From GCA-2709075 sp038146865 (GTDB taxonomy: Bacteria; Pseudomonadota; Alphaproteobacteria; MPNO01; UBA2964): 64,000 nucleotides of DNA. Below the pieces are notes generated by a model. It was given only the letters and a program-made list of their open reading frames with translations, made no database searches and had not been told where the DNA came from. The stretch is taken from the NCBI GenBank assembly GCA_038146865.1, contig JAYQSL010000001.1:124001-188000 (forward strand). The letters run 5' to 3'. Positions 1 through 8,430 of the stretch are shown one piece after another. A program made the translations under genes and the position numbers. Within the stretch, counting starts at the first letter, position 1, and every line of letters starts with the position of its first letter.

Positions 1-59
1 TTCAGCTAAGCTTAACTTAAAGACCTCAAAACCTCTCAAAAAGAAAGCCTAACTGCTAT

Positions 60-102
60 GTGGAACATATGCGTTGAGTATGTTCAGACAAATTTGTTCC
101 AC
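60..102 (+). repeat. overlapping inverted repeats upstream of hslV
   Basis: GAACATA (63-69) pairs with TATGTTC (79-85), and GTGGAAC (60-66) pairs with GTTCCAC (96-102). The two hairpins share the GAAC bases and are therefore mutually exclusive. Nothing else is recognisable in the first 209 bases and no gene end is visible. They could be a leader structure or the terminator of an upstream gene outside the window, but no T-run follows. Chance is possible. Confidence 0.3.
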
Positions 103-209
103 CCTGTTGGAGAAGGTGGAAACTACATGCTAAAAAGCGATTGATTTCTTCTTTAATTTGCTTAGACGCGAGCACCTTGAAAAAAATAAGCATGTAACCC
201 GGAGGTACT

Positions 210-770
210 TTGAACAATACAGATAACAATACCTGGCATGGAACCACTATCCTGTCGGTTCGAAAAGCGAACAAAGTTGTCTTAGCAGGAGACGGGCAAG
301 TTACCCTCGGAGCCACGGTTATAAAAGGAACAGCTCGAAAAGTCCGAAAGATCGGGGACGGGTCTATCGTAGCCGGATTTGCGGGGGCTACGGCAGATGC
401 TTTCACTCTTTTTGAGCGATTAGAAGGCAAGTTGGAAGAACATCCTGGCCAATTACGACGCGCTTGCGTCGAATTGGCGAAAGATTGGAGAACTGACCGT
501 TACCTCCGACGTCTTGAAGCGATGATGGCAGTGATCGATAAAGCTGAGTCACTTGTGCTTACCGGAACGGGCGATGTGCTAGAACCAGACGATGGAATTA
601 TCGGTATCGGATCAGGTGGTTCTTATGCTCTTGCCGCCGCAAGAGCCATAATTGATGTTGAAGCATTTGACGCAGAAGCCATTGCTCGAAAGGCTATGGG
701 AATAGCGGCCGAGATATGCGTATATACCAATACCAACTTAACAATCGAGAGTATCGACACAAGTGTCTAG
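210..770 (+). CDS. hslV: ATP-dependent protease subunit HslV (ClpQ)
   Basis: This is the peptidase subunit of the cytoplasmic HslVU protease, a double hexameric ring that degrades unfolded proteins handed over by HslU. The protein has 186 residues. The N-terminal nucleophile family signature is clear: Gly11-Thr12-Thr13 followed by a conserved GDGQVTLG segment at 27-34. Thr12 would become the catalytic N-terminal threonine after removal of an 11-residue leader, as in other alphaproteobacteria. The start is TTG at 210, the only credible in-frame start; a strong GGAGGT at 201-206 lies unusually close (3 bases). It overlaps hslU by 8 bases, indicating translational coupling. Confidence 0.96.
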   Translation: MNNTDNNTWHGTTILSVRKANKVVLAGDGQVTLGATVIKGTARKVRKIGDGSIVAGFAGATADAFTLFERLEGKLEEHPGQLRRACVELAKDWRTDRYLRRLEAMMAVIDKAESLVLTGTGDVLEPDDGIIGIGSGGSYALAAARAIIDVEAFDAEAIARKAMGIAAEICVYTNTNLTIESIDTSV

Positions 771-2073
771 TTTTAGCCCTAGAGAGATTGTTTCTGAACT
801 TAACAGATATATCGTCGGACAAGATGACGCCAAAAGAGCAGTAGCTGTTGCCCTAAGAAACCGTTGGCGCCGTCAACAATTAGAAGATGATTTAAAGGAA
901 GAGGTTCTCCCAAAAAATATCTTAATGATTGGCCCAACAGGGGTTGGCAAAACCGAAATCGCGCGGCGCCTTGCTAGGCTAGCCCAAGCGCCATTTATTA
1001 AAGTAGAAGCAACCAAATTTACTGAGGTTGGATATGTGGGCCGCGATGTTGAACAAATTATTCGAGACCTTTTAGAAAACGCAATACATGAAACCAGAGA
1101 ACGGCAACGCAAAGCAGTTGTAGCGAAGGCAGAATTAGCCGCAGAAGAACGAGTTATAACCGCACTTGTAGGAGAAAATGCAAGTTCCGAAACCCGGCAA
1201 AAATTCAGAAAAATGCTACGTGAAGGTGCCCTAGATGACCGGGAAATAGAGATCGAGACTTCCGCACCCGCAGGATCATCAATGCCTACTTTTGAAATTC
1301 CAGGGATGCCGGGGGCCCAAATGGGAATGCTGGATCTCAGCGACATGTTAGGAAAAGCATTCGGGGGGCAAAAAACTAAAAGGAAAATGACAGTTGGCGA
1401 GTCATACGAGGTTTTAATCGCGGATGAGAGCGATAATTTACTCGAAGAGGAAAACATTGTCAGAAACGCTATCGAGGCAGTGGAGCAAAATGGAATTGTA
1501 TTTCTCGATGAAATCGACAAAATCTGTGCAAGATCAGATCGCCATGGAGCTGATGTTAGTCGCGAGGGAGTGCAGAGGGATCTACTGCCTTTAATAGAAG
1601 GAACAACCGTGTCAACCAAACATGGGCCCGTAAAAACCGACCACGTCCTTTTCCTGGCATCTGGCGCATTTCATCTATCCAAACCATCCGATCTTCTGCC
1701 TGAGCTGCAGGGTCGTCTCCCGATTAGGGTAGAATTAAAGGCCCTTAGCGTGGATGATTTACAATCTATTTTAACCGAGCCCGAGGCCAGTCTAGTCAGA
1801 CAATACAAAGCTTTGCTCGCAACCGAAGATGTTACTCTGGAATTTAGTGACTCCGCTATCCGGGAAATAGCCAGTGTCGCAGCTGAAATTAATCAGTCGG
1901 TGGAAAATATCGGCGCTCGGCGCCTTCAAACTATCTTAGAGAAACTACTGGAAGACATAAGCTTTACAGCTACAGATAGAGCTGGTGAGGTCGTTACTAT
2001 TAGCCCTGAAGAAGTAAGAAATACAGTAGGAAATCTCGCTAAAAATGCTGATCTCAACAAGTTCATTCTCTAG
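763..2073 (+). CDS. hslU: ATP-dependent protease ATPase subunit HslU
   Basis: This is the AAA+ unfoldase partner of HslV. The 436 residues show Walker A GPTGVGKT at 57-64, Walker B VFLDEID near 246-252, the intermediate domain between them (rich in charged and Met/Gly residues around 110-215) and a C-terminal tail ending FIL. In this family that tail inserts into HslV and activates it. The GTG start at 763 overlaps the end of hslV by 8 bases, so the pair forms one operon. The stop overlaps the converging smr gene. Length is normal for the family. Confidence 0.97.
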   Translation: MSSFSPREIVSELNRYIVGQDDAKRAVAVALRNRWRRQQLEDDLKEEVLPKNILMIGPTGVGKTEIARRLARLAQAPFIKVEATKFTEVGYVGRDVEQIIRDLLENAIHETRERQRKAVVAKAELAAEERVITALVGENASSETRQKFRKMLREGALDDREIEIETSAPAGSSMPTFEIPGMPGAQMGMLDLSDMLGKAFGGQKTKRKMTVGESYEVLIADESDNLLEEENIVRNAIEAVEQNGIVFLDEIDKICARSDRHGADVSREGVQRDLLPLIEGTTVSTKHGPVKTDHVLFLASGAFHLSKPSDLLPELQGRLPIRVELKALSVDDLQSILTEPEASLVRQYKALLATEDVTLEFSDSAIREIASVAAEINQSVENIGARRLQTILEKLLEDISFTATDRAGEVVTISPEEVRNTVGNLAKNADLNKFIL

Positions 2074-2621
2074 GGTCTTTTTCGGCGAATGAGAATATAA
2101 AAAGCTCCCCCGCCACCGTCCCTTGGTTGAGCCTCAGAAAAGCCCAAAATATATGGTCGCAACTCCTGACAATTTAACCAATTAGAAAATTGCTTGCGCA
2201 AAACGCCGCCGCCCTGTTTCACATTCCCCTTGCCTGTGATTGCGAGGATGCAACGAAACCCCCGCGTATGCGCCTCGGTTACGAAGTGCACCAGAGCAAT
2301 AAAAGCTTCGGATTGCGACATTCCATGTAAATCTAATCGGCTCTCTGGCCTTAAGTGACCCCGCTTCAAACGCAACATAGTTTTTCTATCAACGTCTACA
2401 GGAAAACCAGCTGAAAGATAAGAATGAGAACGCTCACCTCGTTTTTCTATCAACGGCTTCTTGATGTCTCGGGGCCGGCTCTGCGGCAGGACGCCGGCGA
2501 TATGAACATGCTTAGCATTCCGCGACGGTTTTTTTTCTACATTTTCCATCGCAGCTTCAAAAAGTTTTTCTTCCTCGACAGTCAACTTTTTGGGGTAGAA
2601 TTTATTCATTGGGGACACCAT
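2070..2621 (-). CDS. Smr/MutS2-domain protein
   Basis: This 183-residue protein has a C-terminal Smr domain: LDLHG at 96-100, TGKG at 129-132 and a glycine-rich GGGGAFYI at 169-176. These are the hallmarks of Smr-type nucleases/DNA-binding domains, as in the C-terminus of MutS2. The first 90 residues are charged and probably disordered. Its exact cellular role is not established. The ATG overlaps the TAA stop of mltA (TAATG), so it is translationally coupled to mltA and the Tim44-like gene upstream, an arrangement common in alphaproteobacteria. A second Met at residue 5 is an alternative start. Confidence 0.88.
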   Translation of the reverse strand: MVSPMNKFYPKKLTVEEEKLFEAAMENVEKKPSRNAKHVHIAGVLPQSRPRDIKKPLIEKRGERSHSYLSAGFPVDVDRKTMLRLKRGHLRPESRLDLHGMSQSEAFIALVHFVTEAHTRGFRCILAITGKGNVKQGGGVLRKQFSNWLNCQELRPYILGFSEAQPRDGGGGAFYILIRRKRP

Positions 2622-3871
2622 TAAGACCCTGTTTGAAAATTAAAATTGCCCTTCGGAAGTAATATAAATAGATCGCCTGTTTGTTTCATTCTTCCGGCAA
2701 TATCAGCCGCCGGGCTACCCGTACCAAAAAATATATCTGCCCGAATTGGCCCTTTAATAGCTGCCCCGGTGTCTTGAGCTATCATGAGTCTTTGCAACGG
2801 TTTTTTGGTTTCTGGTACTGACGTACTGATCCACACTGGAGCGCCAAGGGGGATAAAGTTTGGGTCAATCGCTATGCTGGATCTAGGGGTTAATTTGACA
2901 CCTAACGCCCCCAAAACCCCGGGCCCAGGCAATTCTCTGAAGAAAATATACCGTGCGTTGTGATTTAATAATTCTCTAACCTTGCTCGGATTAGCAGCCA
3001 ACCAACTCCTTATTGACTGCATGGAAAGATTTTCTTTTTCGATGAGGCCTTTTTTAATTAGTACTTGCCCTATCGCGGTATAGGGGTGCCCATTATTGGC
3101 AGCATAGCCAATTTGCATGGTTTGACTATGTGGCAGTAATACCCTCCCAGACCCCTGTATTTGGAGAAAAAAAATGTCGGTAAGATTATCACCCCACGCT
3201 AAAACTTCCGTACTCTTTAGCAATTCATGATTTTCGATTTGTTCGCGAGTTAAGTAAGGTCTTAATGACCCATTCTTTTCTCTCCCAAATATTTTTCGTC
3301 TTGGTAAACGACGGTCAAAATGCTTGAGAGACACGCCAATCAAGTCTTTTGGACGAGCATAAATTGGATATTTAAATTTATCAGTCCTTATCCGCGATCC
3401 TTTGAGTTCTATTTCATAATATCCCGTGAATAACCCCGTATGAGCTGTTGAGCTCACTTTCCAGGGCACAAAATTTTTCATGAAAAAATCTCGGGCGTCC
3501 TCGTCAGTCCGCAACTCTATCTTTGAGGATCTATGGCACAACTGGTCCCATTCTTTTTGATCAAAACTTTCTAGCTTCTGAACATTATTGAAAGTACGAC
3601 CCGATACTAAGCTACAACTCGCCGAGAAAGACTTTAGCGCTATTCGCAATTCCTTTTTCGACCAACCGGGTATTTCTTGATATCCAACAGGAGTGTAGGA
3701 AACAGTACTGCTCGGAGGAAGAGAACCGCAGGATGTGAGAAGTAGCCCCGCCCCCACGGAAACCAATCTATACCAGCGTAGTAACTTATGATCCCTCAGG
3801 AGTCCGTGTCTCCACAAGTGTCCAATTGGGATCCCTAGCTTGTGTATTTCTTGCAAAAATCCAAATGTCAC
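2621..3871 (-). CDS. mltA: membrane-bound lytic murein transglycosylase A (MltA)
   Basis: This outer-membrane lipoprotein cleaves peptidoglycan glycan strands with formation of 1,6-anhydro ends. The MltA core and 3D domain are recognisable, with the catalytic-region motifs AQDTG and RADIFFGTG near the C-terminus. A lipoprotein signal, a hydrophobic run ending LLLTSC with acylation at Cys48, lies well inside the frame drawn from the first ATG. That ATG would overlap the Tim44-like gene by 86 bases and leaves a poor signal peptide. The true start is probably downstream, for example TTG at 3817 (codon 19) or a nearby rare start, so the 5' boundary is uncertain. Family and function are secure. 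Confidence 0.9.
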   Translation of the reverse strand: MTFGFLQEIHKLGIPIGHLWRHGLLRDHKLLRWYRLVSVGAGLLLTSCGSLPPSSTVSYTPVGYQEIPGWSKKELRIALKSFSASCSLVSGRTFNNVQKLESFDQKEWDQLCHRSSKIELRTDEDARDFFMKNFVPWKVSSTAHTGLFTGYYEIELKGSRIRTDKFKYPIYARPKDLIGVSLKHFDRRLPRRKIFGREKNGSLRPYLTREQIENHELLKSTEVLAWGDNLTDIFFLQIQGSGRVLLPHSQTMQIGYAANNGHPYTAIGQVLIKKGLIEKENLSMQSIRSWLAANPSKVRELLNHNARYIFFRELPGPGVLGALGVKLTPRSSIAIDPNFIPLGAPVWISTSVPETKKPLQRLMIAQDTGAAIKGPIRADIFFGTGSPAADIAGRMKQTGDLFILLPKGNFNFQTGS

Positions 3872-4484
3872 TGATCTTTTCTATCTGATTAGGGTCTCCA
3901 GATACAATATTATCATCTTTATCACGGGTAATGTTCACTTGCTCAGAGTCAAATCGCATCGTGATAAAAGCCATCCGACCGTCGACTCGAGCGTCGATCA
4001 CTTCAGCGGCCTTTATACCAATAAGCGTAAAGTCTAGTTTCTCGCCTGCTTCATTGCGTTGTTTTATAGCAGCCGAGAAATCATCGAATACTTCATCGTT
4101 TAATAGGGTGCGGAGGGTTTCTTCATTACCTTCAGCATAGGCTTGGACGACCAACTCAAACGCTCCCCTCGCCCCTTCTTCAAATTCGCTCGAATCAAAG
4201 TTTGGATCCGCAATCTTAACTTCTGTCAGAGCCGCAGCAAGCGGATTATCAGGGGTTACCTCCGAATGGACACCCGCAGGGTGAGAAGCTTCGTTTTTTG
4301 AATTAGGGAATTCCACCAGGTTATCATCAGACGCTGGCTTCTCTTCATTTCGGGAAGAATATTCTTCCGTCGGTGGTCTCTGATGGCCTGTTTTTTTACC
4401 CAAAACACTCCTAAGTCGCAAAACCAAAAAGGCCGCGATCATTGCAAAAAGAATGATATCGAGCGCTTGAAATCCGTCGCCCAT
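3786..4484 (-). CDS. Tim44-like domain protein (TimA type)
   Basis: This 232-residue protein has one N-terminal transmembrane segment (about residues 8-25), a low-complexity acidic/Ser-Pro linker, and a C-terminal Tim44-like/NTF2-fold domain (about 95-228). The family is related to mitochondrial Tim44 and is conserved in alphaproteobacteria next to secB and fxsA. It is probably anchored in the inner membrane with the domain facing the cytoplasm. A role in membrane protein handling is inferred from the homology. It is transcribed away from fxsA and followed by mltA and smr as an operon. Confidence 0.85.
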   Translation of the reverse strand: MGDGFQALDIILFAMIAAFLVLRLRSVLGKKTGHQRPPTEEYSSRNEEKPASDDNLVEFPNSKNEASHPAGVHSEVTPDNPLAAALTEVKIADPNFDSSEFEEGARGAFELVVQAYAEGNEETLRTLLNDEVFDDFSAAIKQRNEAGEKLDFTLIGIKAAEVIDARVDGRMAFITMRFDSEQVNITRDKDDNIVSGDPNQIEKISDIWIFARNTQARDPNWTLVETRTPEGS

Positions 4485-4600
4485 GCTCTCTCCAAATCCG
4501 AAATTCTATCCCAAAAATATTCTTTGCGTTATAAATCAATCAGCTGACTAGTCGCTCTTTCTACACCAAAAGGTAAGTTTTCAATAGGTAAATCTCAAGT

Positions 4601-5077
4601 ATGAAGCATCTAATTTATACGATTTTGGTAATAATCCCCCTTATGGAGATAGCTGTTTTCATTGAGTTTTCAGAAGCCTTTGGGACCTGGACCACGATTA
4701 TATTAATACTTGTAACTGCACTGATCGGCGGCAAGTTATTCCGATCCCAAGGTCTGCAAACTTTACAAAGTGCCATAGCGAGTACAGAAAAAAATGTGTT
4801 TCCTGCACAAGAGCTCTATTCTGGTGCTTGTATTCTGTTAGCAGGTCTTTTGCTCATTACACCAGGAATTCTTACTGATCTCCTCGGTTTAGCACTATTT
4901 TTCCCCCCTTGCCGTCGCCATATAGGACTGAAAATTTTGCGGTTTTTAAACGGCCGCTTCAATTTTCAACGCCACGCAGACGTAAACAATAATACAGAGG
5001 ACAAGTACCAGTCCGGTCAAACAATAGAAACTAATTATCGAGAGGTTATCGAGGAGGACCCTCCACATAAGCCCTAG
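4601..5077 (+). CDS. fxsA: FxsA family inner-membrane protein
   Basis: This 158-residue protein has the FxsA pattern: about four hydrophobic segments in the first 115 residues, a conserved N-terminal PLMEIAVFIEF stretch, and a hydrophilic acidic tail. E. coli FxsA was named for suppression of F exclusion of phage T7; its normal function is unclear. It lies directly upstream of secB and divergent from the Tim44-like gene, the usual alphaproteobacterial order. An AGGT-containing weak ribosome-binding site precedes the ATG. Confidence 0.9.
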   Translation: MKHLIYTILVIIPLMEIAVFIEFSEAFGTWTTIILILVTALIGGKLFRSQGLQTLQSAIASTEKNVFPAQELYSGACILLAGLLLITPGILTDLLGLALFFPPCRRHIGLKILRFLNGRFNFQRHADVNNNTEDKYQSGQTIETNYREVIEEDPPHKP

Positions 5078-5099
5078 AAACCATCTAAAAAAAGAGTAT

Positions 5100-5123
5100 C
5101 AAACAGTCACTTGTTTGCTTTTT
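5100..5123 (+). terminator. weak hairpin with T-run between fxsA and secB
   Basis: CAAACA (5100-5105) pairs with TGTTTG (5112-5117), followed by CTTTTTC. The stem is AT-rich and only 6 bp long, so any termination would be leaky. It may separate fxsA from secB. Confidence 0.35.
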
Positions 5124-5169
5124 CGATACGTGTTAGCGACCAAGTGCCCAGATAATTAAAGGATTTTTA

Positions 5170-5643
5170 ATGGCAGACGAACAAGCAAATGGAAGCCTAA
5201 CCACGTCCGAAAACGAAGATGATGCTTCTCTAGCACCAGAAATAACCATAGAAGCTCAATACACCAAGGACCTATCTTTTGAGAACCCTTCGGCGCCAGG
5301 AACCAACACTGAGGTTCCTGACATTAGTGTCGACGTGACTACAGGTGTCCGACCGATAGGGGATGATTACCATGAGACTACATTGCAATTTAAAGCTGAG
5401 GCGAAAACTGGGGAAGAAGTAATATTTATTGTAGAACTTACCTACGGAGCCGTTATGAAAGTCACGGGCGTTCCGCAAGAAGCAATAGGCGCAGTCCTGC
5501 TCACAGAAGGGGCCCGGCTCATTTTTCCTTTCGCCCGTAATATCATTGCAGATGTCACGCGGGATGGGGGCTTCCCCCCACTATTCTTGCAGCCAATTGA
5601 TTTTATCGAACTATACAACAGACAACATCATCCAGAGGGGTAG
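5170..5643 (+). CDS. secB: protein-export chaperone SecB
   Basis: SecB is a tetrameric cytoplasmic chaperone that keeps exported preproteins unfolded and delivers them to SecA. The 157 residues contain an acidic, low-complexity N-terminus (about 1-25), then the SecB core with QYTKDLSFENPSAP near 30-43, YHETTLQFKAEA and the conserved FPPLFLQPIDFIELY at the C-terminus, a region known to contact SecA in this family. Length is typical. It converges on dnaQ with only 17 bases between stops. Confidence 0.96.
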   Translation: MADEQANGSLTTSENEDDASLAPEITIEAQYTKDLSFENPSAPGTNTEVPDISVDVTTGVRPIGDDYHETTLQFKAEAKTGEEVIFIVELTYGAVMKVTGVPQEAIGAVLLTEGARLIFPFARNIIADVTRDGGFPPLFLQPIDFIELYNRQHHPEG

Positions 5644-5660
5644 TTTGAGGTCCCTCAGCC

Positions 5661-6335
5661 CTACCGGTCCCACAGCGGGTTTTCAAGTTTTTTAACGAGT
5701 GCGGAGTGAGCGATAAGTTCTTCTTCAGTAGGAGAATGCGCTCTAGGAGGTCTCTTGACAGAGTGCAACTCGATCTCCGGCTTAGAATTAATCGTCGTTC
5801 TCTCTGTTAACCCCAATCCTGGCTGTTTTCCACCTCGCAATTCAAGATAAACCTCCGCCAAGAGTTCTGCATCTAGCAATGCGCCGTGTTTGCTTCGGCG
5901 AGAGTTATCGATGGAAAATCTTCGACAAAGCGCATCTAAACTGGCAGGAGCGCCAGGGTATCTTGATCTGGCCAGACTCACGGTATCAATAGCCTGACTA
6001 TTAGGTATGTTACACTTTCCCAAAGCTTCTAATTCATTATTAATGAAACCAAGGTCGAAAGCGGAATTATGAATTACCAAGGGCGAGGAACCGACAAATT
6101 CTAAAAATGACGACGCCACCTCCGAAAATACTGGTTTATCTGCCAAAAACTCCGCGGTTAATCCATGAACTGCTTCCGCCTCGGCCGGCATATCTCTTTC
6201 GGGGTTGATGTAACAATGGAAAACTTCACCGGTTGCCACATGATTTTCTAACTCCACACAACCAATTTCGACCAGTCTATCACCATTTTTCGGCGATAAA
6301 CCGGTCGTTTCCGTGTCCAGCACCACTTCACGCAT
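5661..6335 (-). CDS. dnaQ: DNA polymerase III epsilon subunit (3'-5' proofreading exonuclease)
   Basis: The 224-residue protein has the DnaQ exonuclease motifs: Exo I with Asp7 and Glu9 in DTETTG (7-12), Exo II with Asp94 in HNSAFDLGF, and Exo III with His150 and Asp155 in HGALLDAE. It proofreads replication errors as part of the polymerase III core. It is the last gene of a coupled minus-strand operon maf-aroE-coaE-dnaQ, 6 bases after coaE, matching the order flanking the origin in other alphaproteobacteria. Confidence 0.95.
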   Translation of the reverse strand: MREVVLDTETTGLSPKNGDRLVEIGCVELENHVATGEVFHCYINPERDMPAEAEAVHGLTAEFLADKPVFSEVASSFLEFVGSSPLVIHNSAFDLGFINNELEALGKCNIPNSQAIDTVSLARSRYPGAPASLDALCRRFSIDNSRRSKHGALLDAELLAEVYLELRGGKQPGLGLTERTTINSKPEIELHSVKRPPRAHSPTEEELIAHSALVKKLENPLWDR

Positions 6336-6341
6336 TTTCTA

Positions 6342-6974
6342 TTAGCCGCGTAGCTCCAGCCATCCCGGTCTCCAAATTTTAGGTTTCGATTGGTTTAAGA
6401 AAAAAACAATTGTTGATAATGCATTAAAAGTATGGCGTCTTCCAATACCGGTATTGATAATAAAATCAGCCTTCTTCCGTTTGAGCTGATCACTCATTTG
6501 GTTTGATCTTATATTATTATATCGTTCTTCCGTCATCCCAGACCGGGTCATTACCCGCTGTTTTTGAAGAAACTCTGGGGCTGTCACGACAGCAATTACG
6601 TCGCACCGCTTATCGGCACCGTTTTCAAACAGAAGGGGTATATCAAGCGCAGCTATAGAATAGCGATTTCTAGAACAATCTCGCAAAAATTTCTCCTGCG
6701 CTTCCCACACCATAGGATGGATTATTTCCTCTAATTTACGTAACAAGCTCGTGTCTTTTAAAACCAATTTACCAAGGATTTGCCGATCTATTTTTCCGCA
6801 TTTAATCGTGTCAGGAAAAATTTTCTTTATCTGGCCTGTAGCGGCACCATTTGGAGCCATAAATTGATGCGTTAGGGCGTCGGCGTCACACACGGGCACC
6901 CCGAGCCGCGAAAGCATATTACTAGCAGTGCTCTTGCCCATACCAATCGATCCTGTTAACCCTAAAATGATCAT
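6342..6974 (-). CDS. coaE: dephospho-CoA kinase
   Basis: CoaE phosphorylates the 3'-hydroxyl of dephospho-CoA in the last step of coenzyme A synthesis. The P-loop GLTGSIGMGKST occupies residues 5-16, and the conserved DIPLLFE stretch lies mid-protein. The 210-residue length is normal. The ATG overlaps the aroE stop by 4 bases (ATGA), showing translational coupling in the maf-aroE-coaE-dnaQ operon. Confidence 0.95.
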   Translation of the reverse strand: MIILGLTGSIGMGKSTASNMLSRLGVPVCDADALTHQFMAPNGAATGQIKKIFPDTIKCGKIDRQILGKLVLKDTSLLRKLEEIIHPMVWEAQEKFLRDCSRNRYSIAALDIPLLFENGADKRCDVIAVVTAPEFLQKQRVMTRSGMTEERYNNIRSNQMSDQLKRKKADFIINTGIGRRHTFNALSTIVFFLNQSKPKIWRPGWLELRG

Positions 6975-7831
6975 TTTAAGTCCCCAACCAATGCAGCGTT
7001 AATGGTTTTTCTGAGGTCGTTGGTTATCTTTGGTTCAATATCAAACCAAGCTTTGAAACCGGGTCGTGCCTGATGCAAAAGCATTTCCAGACCATTTATA
7101 ATCGGGTTACCGCGAGCTTTAGCTCGTTTTAGCAAATTCGTCATAAGCGGTGTATAGACAATGTCATTTACCACTGCTGACTTCGGTAGAAGATCTAGAT
7201 CAAGGTCTAACGGAGGTTGTCCTACCATCCCACAACTGGTTGTATTTACCAGCAGCGAGATATCAGCGAGAGCTTTATTGCGGTCGCTCCATCGCCAAAA
7301 TTTGCAGCCAGAGCCCAACTCTAGAGCTAATTTTTCCGCTCGGCTATCGGTGCGGTTGGTTATTCTAATTTCTTGCGCACCCCAATTTTTTAAAGCATGC
7401 AAAACTGCCTTGGAAGCCCCACCGGATCCAATTACTACCGCGTTTTTACCAAATAGGTTCCATCCTGCGTTTGTATTAGTTTCGATAGCCGCTCTAAATC
7501 CAAAACTATCGGTATTGTATCCAACCGTTGTGCCCCCAGTTCGGAAGACTATCGTATTTACAGCTCCTATTTCTCGAGCGGTTTCATCGATTTTATCCAG
7601 GATAGAAAGACATGCTTCCTTGTGGGGTATAGTCAAATTTACACCGGTTAAACCTAAGTTTTTACACGCGTCTATCGACTCTGTTAAATCGCCCGGAGAA
7701 ATTTCAAGTGGAATATAAGAGCCCCGCTTATTGTATTTTTTTATCCAAAAGTTATGGATTAGCGGAGACAGAGAGTGTGATACGGGCCATCCTAGAATTC
7801 CCGTTAATTTATAGTCGTTCCTATCGGTCAC
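6971..7831 (-). CDS. aroE: shikimate dehydrogenase (NADP+)
   Basis: AroE reduces 3-dehydroshikimate to shikimate in the aromatic amino acid pathway. Visible motifs are VSHSLSPLIHN (17-27), the catalytic Lys71 in NLTIPHKEA, the conserved Asp108 in YNTDSFGF, and the NADP-binding GSGGASKA at 135-142. The 286-residue length is normal. It overlaps maf upstream and coaE downstream by 4 bases each. Confidence 0.95.
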   Translation of the reverse strand: MTDRNDYKLTGILGWPVSHSLSPLIHNFWIKKYNKRGSYIPLEISPGDLTESIDACKNLGLTGVNLTIPHKEACLSILDKIDETAREIGAVNTIVFRTGGTTVGYNTDSFGFRAAIETNTNAGWNLFGKNAVVIGSGGASKAVLHALKNWGAQEIRITNRTDSRAEKLALELGSGCKFWRWSDRNKALADISLLVNTTSCGMVGQPPLDLDLDLLPKSAVVNDIVYTPLMTNLLKRAKARGNPIINGLEMLLHQARPGFKAWFDIEPKITNDLRKTINAALVGDLK

Positions 7832-8430
7832 AAGGTTATCAAGCCACGGGTCCTGAAATATTTTAATAGTAGAATTATTGGTAATCCCAACACGGTAAAA
7901 AAGTCTCCCTCTATTTTATCTATAAGGTGAATACCATATCCCTCCACTTTATAGCCTCCTGGACCATTAAATAATTCCTTTTCAGATTTAACTAGGTAGT
8001 GTTCAAGAAACTGATCGGTAAAATCACTAAATTGAATTGATGCCTTATCCGTTTGGTGCCAGACCCTTTGGCCACCCTCAGCTACGCACACTGAGCTTAT
8101 TAGATTATGAGAACTATTGCGTAGATTAAGAAGTTGTTCTCGAGCTTGGTCCTTAGTCTTAGGTTTACTTAAAATAGTACCGTTCAGTTCTAAAACTTGA
8201 TCTCCACCAATCACAATACATTCCGGATGTTTTTGACTTATTTTACAAGCCTTCCTTTCTGCTAAAAAGGTTGCCACCTCTTGGGGGTGCGCTTTAGCCG
8301 CAACGAGCGACCTTTTAATCTCTTCTTCATCGATGTGAGCCGGAAAAGATTCAAAAACTAACCCCGCGTTTTCCAGCAATTTTCTGCGGGTAACACTCTC
8401 TGAGGCTAAGATAAGTTTCACTTTTTCCAT
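7828..8430 (-). CDS. maf: Maf family nucleoside triphosphate pyrophosphatase
   Basis: Maf proteins hydrolyse non-canonical nucleoside triphosphates to monophosphates. The 200-residue product begins MEKVKLILASES and carries the family's N-terminal LAS-S-RR-LL pattern, an IGGDQVLEL stretch and the C-terminal GxGGYxVEG-like GPGGYKVEGYG. The reading frame extends 23 codons further upstream, but the ATG at 8430 matches family N-termini and has GAGGAC nine bases upstream, so I use it. It is the first gene of the maf-aroE-coaE-dnaQ operon and borders the putative origin. Confidence 0.9.
   Translation of the reverse strand: MEKVKLILASESVTRRKLLENAGLVFESFPAHIDEEEIKRSLVAAKAHPQEVATFLAERKACKISQKHPECIVIGGDQVLELNGTILSKPKTKDQAREQLLNLRNSSHNLISSVCVAEGGQRVWHQTDKASIQFSDFTDQFLEHYLVKSEKELFNGPGGYKVEGYGIHLIDKIEGDFFTVLGLPIILLLKYFRTRGLITL

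Noticed and set aside
173..206. RpoH-like CTTGAAA upstream of hslV
   Set aside because: The matching -10 would fall on the ribosome-binding site and has no CCCCAT-like sequence.
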